DNA of 64,000 bases, from NCBI GenBank assembly GCA_023395465.1, contig JAEWZE010000048.1, positions 120,488 to 184,487 on the forward strand. The letters are read 5' to 3'. This DNA comes from Pseudomonadota bacterium. Its GTDB lineage: Bacteria > Pseudomonadota > Gammaproteobacteria > Xanthomonadales > Xanthomonadaceae. The translations under genes were made by a program, and so were the position numbers. Shown piece after piece: positions 61,812-64,000 of this stretch (positions within the stretch are counted from its first letter, which is position 1; every line of letters begins with the position of its first letter). The notes below the pieces were generated by a model. It saw nothing but the letters and a program-made list of their open reading frames with translations, ran no database searches and was not told the origin of the DNA.

Positions 61812-62512
61812 TGGTGGGAGGAATTCGTTGGCCGGACTTCGCTCCCCCTCTGTTCGAGCCGCCAACGGACATCCCCCTGTACCGGGTCGTCGAAGATTCC
61901 CCCCACTGGGGACCGCTCGATGCAAACCCGATGAGCAAGGCGCGCTTCGCCCTGCTCGGCACACATGCGATGTTCTATGTCTCCGACAGCCCAGCAGGCG
62001 CCCTGTGGGAAGCGTTGCTGAGGCACACCCGCTTCGGTGCGCGAGGCGTGTGCCAGGTCCCCGTTGCCAAGCTCAAAGGCCAGAGCCTGGTGCAGGTGCG
62101 CCTGGTGCGCGACAACGTCAAGGTGCTGCGCCTGAGTCGGCCGGAATTGCTGCACCTGTTCCCTGACGGGGACGGGCCCGAGGTCGAAGCGATCAGCCAT
62201 CTCATTGCGACCCCGGATCACACGCTTACGCACCCGGTCGCACGCGCGTTACTGGAGAGACTCCAAGGACTAACGCCTCCGATCCCGCACATGCCCATGC
62301 TCTCGTGGAAGTCGCGGCAGTTCCCAGATGCCACCGTCTTCCTCGCCTATGAACCCCAGGTGGATGCGACCTATTGGCAACTGGACGGCGACCCGACGCC
62401 CTTGGACACGCCCCGCGGCAGGCTGCTGCTACGCGAGGCGCTGGCTCGCCACGGGTTCCACTGGTCGCCTGCCGATACCATCCCGCCGCTCTCGGGGGAT
62501 GATCCGGAATGA
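61811..62512 (+). CDS. RES-domain NAD+-degrading toxin
   Basis: 233 residues. RES-domain blocks: LYRVV (Arg), NPMSKARF, MFYVSDSPAGALWEALL (Tyr, Glu), then DATYWQLDGDP near the end. RES toxins (e.g. MbcT, PP_2434 type) cleave NAD+. Family length is ~150-240 residues. Start ATG overlaps the antitoxin stop; its own stop overlaps the recombinase start (ATGA), so all three are translationally linked. Confidence 0.8.
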   Translation: MVGGIRWPDFAPPLFEPPTDIPLYRVVEDSPHWGPLDANPMSKARFALLGTHAMFYVSDSPAGALWEALLRHTRFGARGVCQVPVAKLKGQSLVQVRLVRDNVKVLRLSRPELLHLFPDGDGPEVEAISHLIATPDHTLTHPVARALLERLQGLTPPIPHMPMLSWKSRQFPDATVFLAYEPQVDATYWQLDGDPTPLDTPRGRLLLREALARHGFHWSPADTIPPLSGDDPE

Positions 62513-63567
62513 CCACGACACCTCAGCGCATCGACATGCTGGTGAGCGACGCGCTCTCGCAGGCCCTGGTGCGACCCACCGATCAGCCATTCCCGAGCGC
62601 GGCGCCCGTGCTCACGGCAGAACAGATCAAATCCAATCTGCTCGAGTGGGACGCCAAGTACACGGCCGCGAAGTCCGACGCCACCCTCAAGGCCGTGCGG
62701 GCAGATTGGCAGGTGTTCACCTCCTGGTGCGAGCGCAACCAGGCGTGGGCGCTGCCCGTTGAGTCCAAGCACCTCCTGCGCTTCCTCATGGACCAGGTAG
62801 TGCTCGGCAAGAAGCGATCAACGATCGGCCGCTACATCAACACGATCCGCCTCGTTCACCGCGGCGCGCAGCTCGCGGACCCGACCGCCTACCCACTGTG
62901 GAAGCTCGAGTGGGAAGGTGTAGTCAAGGCGCTGGCGAGGAACCGGGCGAATGCCGCGCGGCAGGCCGTGCCGATGCGCTCGTCCCACGTCAGCCAACTG
63001 CTCGCATCGCTGGGTGAGAGCCTGATGGACCTCCGGGACGCCGCCCTGATCAGCCTGGCTTCGGACACGCTGTGCAGAGAAGCGGAGCTAGCCAGGCTCA
63101 CACTGGAGGATCTGAAGCCCTCTGGCAATGGCTGGTCGGTCGACCTGCGCTTCAGCAAGACCGATCAGGAAGGCATCGGCACCACGCGCTATTGCAGTCC
63201 TGACACCAAGAAGCGCATTGACGCATGGTGCGCCGCCGCTGGGATTGAGAGCGGCTACTTGTTCCTTCCCGTCGGCCGGTCCTCCACATTCCAATTGCCG
63301 CCGCCCGACGCGCGCAAGCCACTCGGCGCGATCCAAGTGGCCCGGATCTTCCGCCGGCGAGCGGTGAGGGCGGGCGTGCCCGATGGACACCAGTTCACCG
63401 GTCACTCCGCTCGGGTCGGCTCGGCGATCGAACTCCTAGAGGCAGGCTTCTCTGTCACCGACGTGCAGTACGCGGGTGGCTGGAACGATCCTGATCAGGT
63501 GCTGCACTATGGCAAGACAGCGCTTGCTGGACAGAACGCGATGGCGAAGCTTCGTCGGACTCGTTAA
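62509..63567 (+). CDS. Tyrosine recombinase (XerC/D-integrase class)
   Basis: 352 residues. SAM-like N-terminal domain (about 40-140) and catalytic domain with R190 (DTLCREAEL), K217, H299-x2-R302 (GHSARVGSA), W325 and Y334 (HYGKTAL): all catalytic residues present. It may be the element's integrase, a dimer resolvase or a cargo recombinase; no att core is recognised in the window. Unusual in being translationally coupled (ATGA) to a RES toxin gene. Confidence 0.9.
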   Translation: MTTTPQRIDMLVSDALSQALVRPTDQPFPSAAPVLTAEQIKSNLLEWDAKYTAAKSDATLKAVRADWQVFTSWCERNQAWALPVESKHLLRFLMDQVVLGKKRSTIGRYINTIRLVHRGAQLADPTAYPLWKLEWEGVVKALARNRANAARQAVPMRSSHVSQLLASLGESLMDLRDAALISLASDTLCREAELARLTLEDLKPSGNGWSVDLRFSKTDQEGIGTTRYCSPDTKKRIDAWCAAAGIESGYLFLPVGRSSTFQLPPPDARKPLGAIQVARIFRRRAVRAGVPDGHQFTGHSARVGSAIELLEAGFSVTDVQYAGGWNDPDQVLHYGKTALAGQNAMAKLRRTR

Positions 63568-63639
63568 ATTCGCGGCTGATCGCACTGGCCGCATCGTCCA
63601 AAAGTCGAACGCGCGGCACATGGCCGGAGTTCGGGGCCG

Positions 63640-63655
63640 ATAGCGTTATCGCTAT
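63640..63655 (+). promoter_or_regulatory. Inverted repeat before the last gene
   Basis: ATAGCG-TTAT-CGCTAT, a 16-bp inverted repeat with 6-bp arms, 36 bp before ATG 63691. Likely a regulator site or start of the promoter region for the small secreted protein. Confidence 0.45.
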
Positions 63656-63690
63656 TGGATGTTGCTGCGTTCCTACCAGGGGGGGGGAAG

Positions 63691-63924
63691 ATGCGCTGTA
63701 GCTGGATTCTCTATGCCTTGCTCACAACGGTCGCGGCTCCAGCTCTCGCCGCAGACGACTGGGTGGTTATCGGTGAATCAACGTCCGACGACGAGTACGC
63801 CATCAAGAGCGGCACGGGGCAGATAGCCCTGGACGGCGCCGGGAAGGTGCTTATGGGGTTCAGCCGAGATACGCGTAAAAATGCCCCACAGAACTCAAAT
63901 AATTCTTTCGGTGCAATGACTTAG
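63691..63924 (+). CDS. Small secreted protein
   Basis: 77 residues from ATG 63691 (AGGGGGGGGGAAG upstream). Signal peptide cleaved after APALA (about residue 20). The mature part DDWVVIGESTSDDEYAIKSG looks like the start of a longer periplasmic family, but the frame stops after 57 residues; a C-terminal truncation is possible. The last 76 bp of the window show no gene. Confidence 0.55.
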   Translation: MRCSWILYALLTTVAAPALAADDWVVIGESTSDDEYAIKSGTGQIALDGAGKVLMGFSRDTRKNAPQNSNNSFGAMT

Positions 63925-64000
63925 CCGATATTTATCTTCTCGGCCGGTTGCGCCAGAAGATCGAGCGTCGGGCACGGTGCGCCTGTCACCACGTGGCGAC

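Noticed and set aside
1..64000. rRNA, tRNA, IS elements and CRISPR arrays
   Set aside because: No transposase frame, terminal inverted repeats with duplications, tRNA-like cloverleaf or regular repeat-spacer pattern was found by eye.

Overview
The window is GC-rich, almost fully coding and lies inside a conjugative mobile element (ICE or conjugative plasmid) of a proteobacterium. No rRNA, tRNA or obvious chromosomal housekeeping gene was seen. The transfer genes are of the MOBH relaxase / F-type (MPF-F) kind, in the split arrangement known from SXT/R391, IncA/C and IncHI elements: relaxase C-terminus and TraD coupling protein (1-3007), then traL-E-K-B-V-A (31014-35209), then traC-trbI-like-S26-trbC/traW-csrA-traU-traN (35232-43729). 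traF, traH and traG are not in the window. Gene style (many GTG starts, ATGA/GTGA overlaps, high GC) fits a Xanthomonadaceae-like host, but that assignment is a guess.

Layout: 1-5.9 kb, end of the relaxase operon and small membrane/lipoproteins. 5.9-9.1 kb (minus strand), zinc-finger protein, UvrD-like helicase and a possible AcaB/DUF1845-like protein. 9.2-21.7 kb (plus), a DNA-metabolism block: small proteins, SSB, an unknown partner plus Cas4-like nuclease (an ssDNA-annealing/exonuclease-like position), a CobS-like MoxR ATPase, DUF3150, a CobT-like VWA protein and a toprim primase. 21.8-25.4 kb, a one-gene MmeI-like restriction-modification cargo between two near-identical terminators. 25.6-30.9 kb, membrane, nucleotide-kinase-like and DsbC genes. 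31-43.7 kb, the mating-pair apparatus. 43.7-53.4 kb, accessory genes including a methyltransferase-helicase fusion and a minus-strand cluster with two paralogous microproteins. 53.4-64 kb, a mosaic end: antirepressor-like protein, two HTH paralogues (one 5'-truncated) around a 900-residue orphan protein and a kfrA remnant, intact kfrA, a RES toxin with an unusually large antitoxin, and a tyrosine recombinase.

Two regulatory layers stand out. First, five plus-strand promoters (9207, 13272, 14341, 30928, 34188) share a 29-bp 11-7-11 inverted repeat whose last base lies 27-28 nt before a -10-like TAnnnT and which lacks a good -35. This looks like the operator of an element-specific activator that links the DNA-metabolism block with the tra operons. 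Second, many leaders in 9.6-17 kb carry a related RNA fold: a CCC/GGG hairpin whose loop is complementary to bases just 3' of the stem, with covarying loop sequences, often followed by a hairpin that pairs the Shine-Dalgarno. A CsrA homologue inside the tra operon is a possible trans-acting partner for such leaders.
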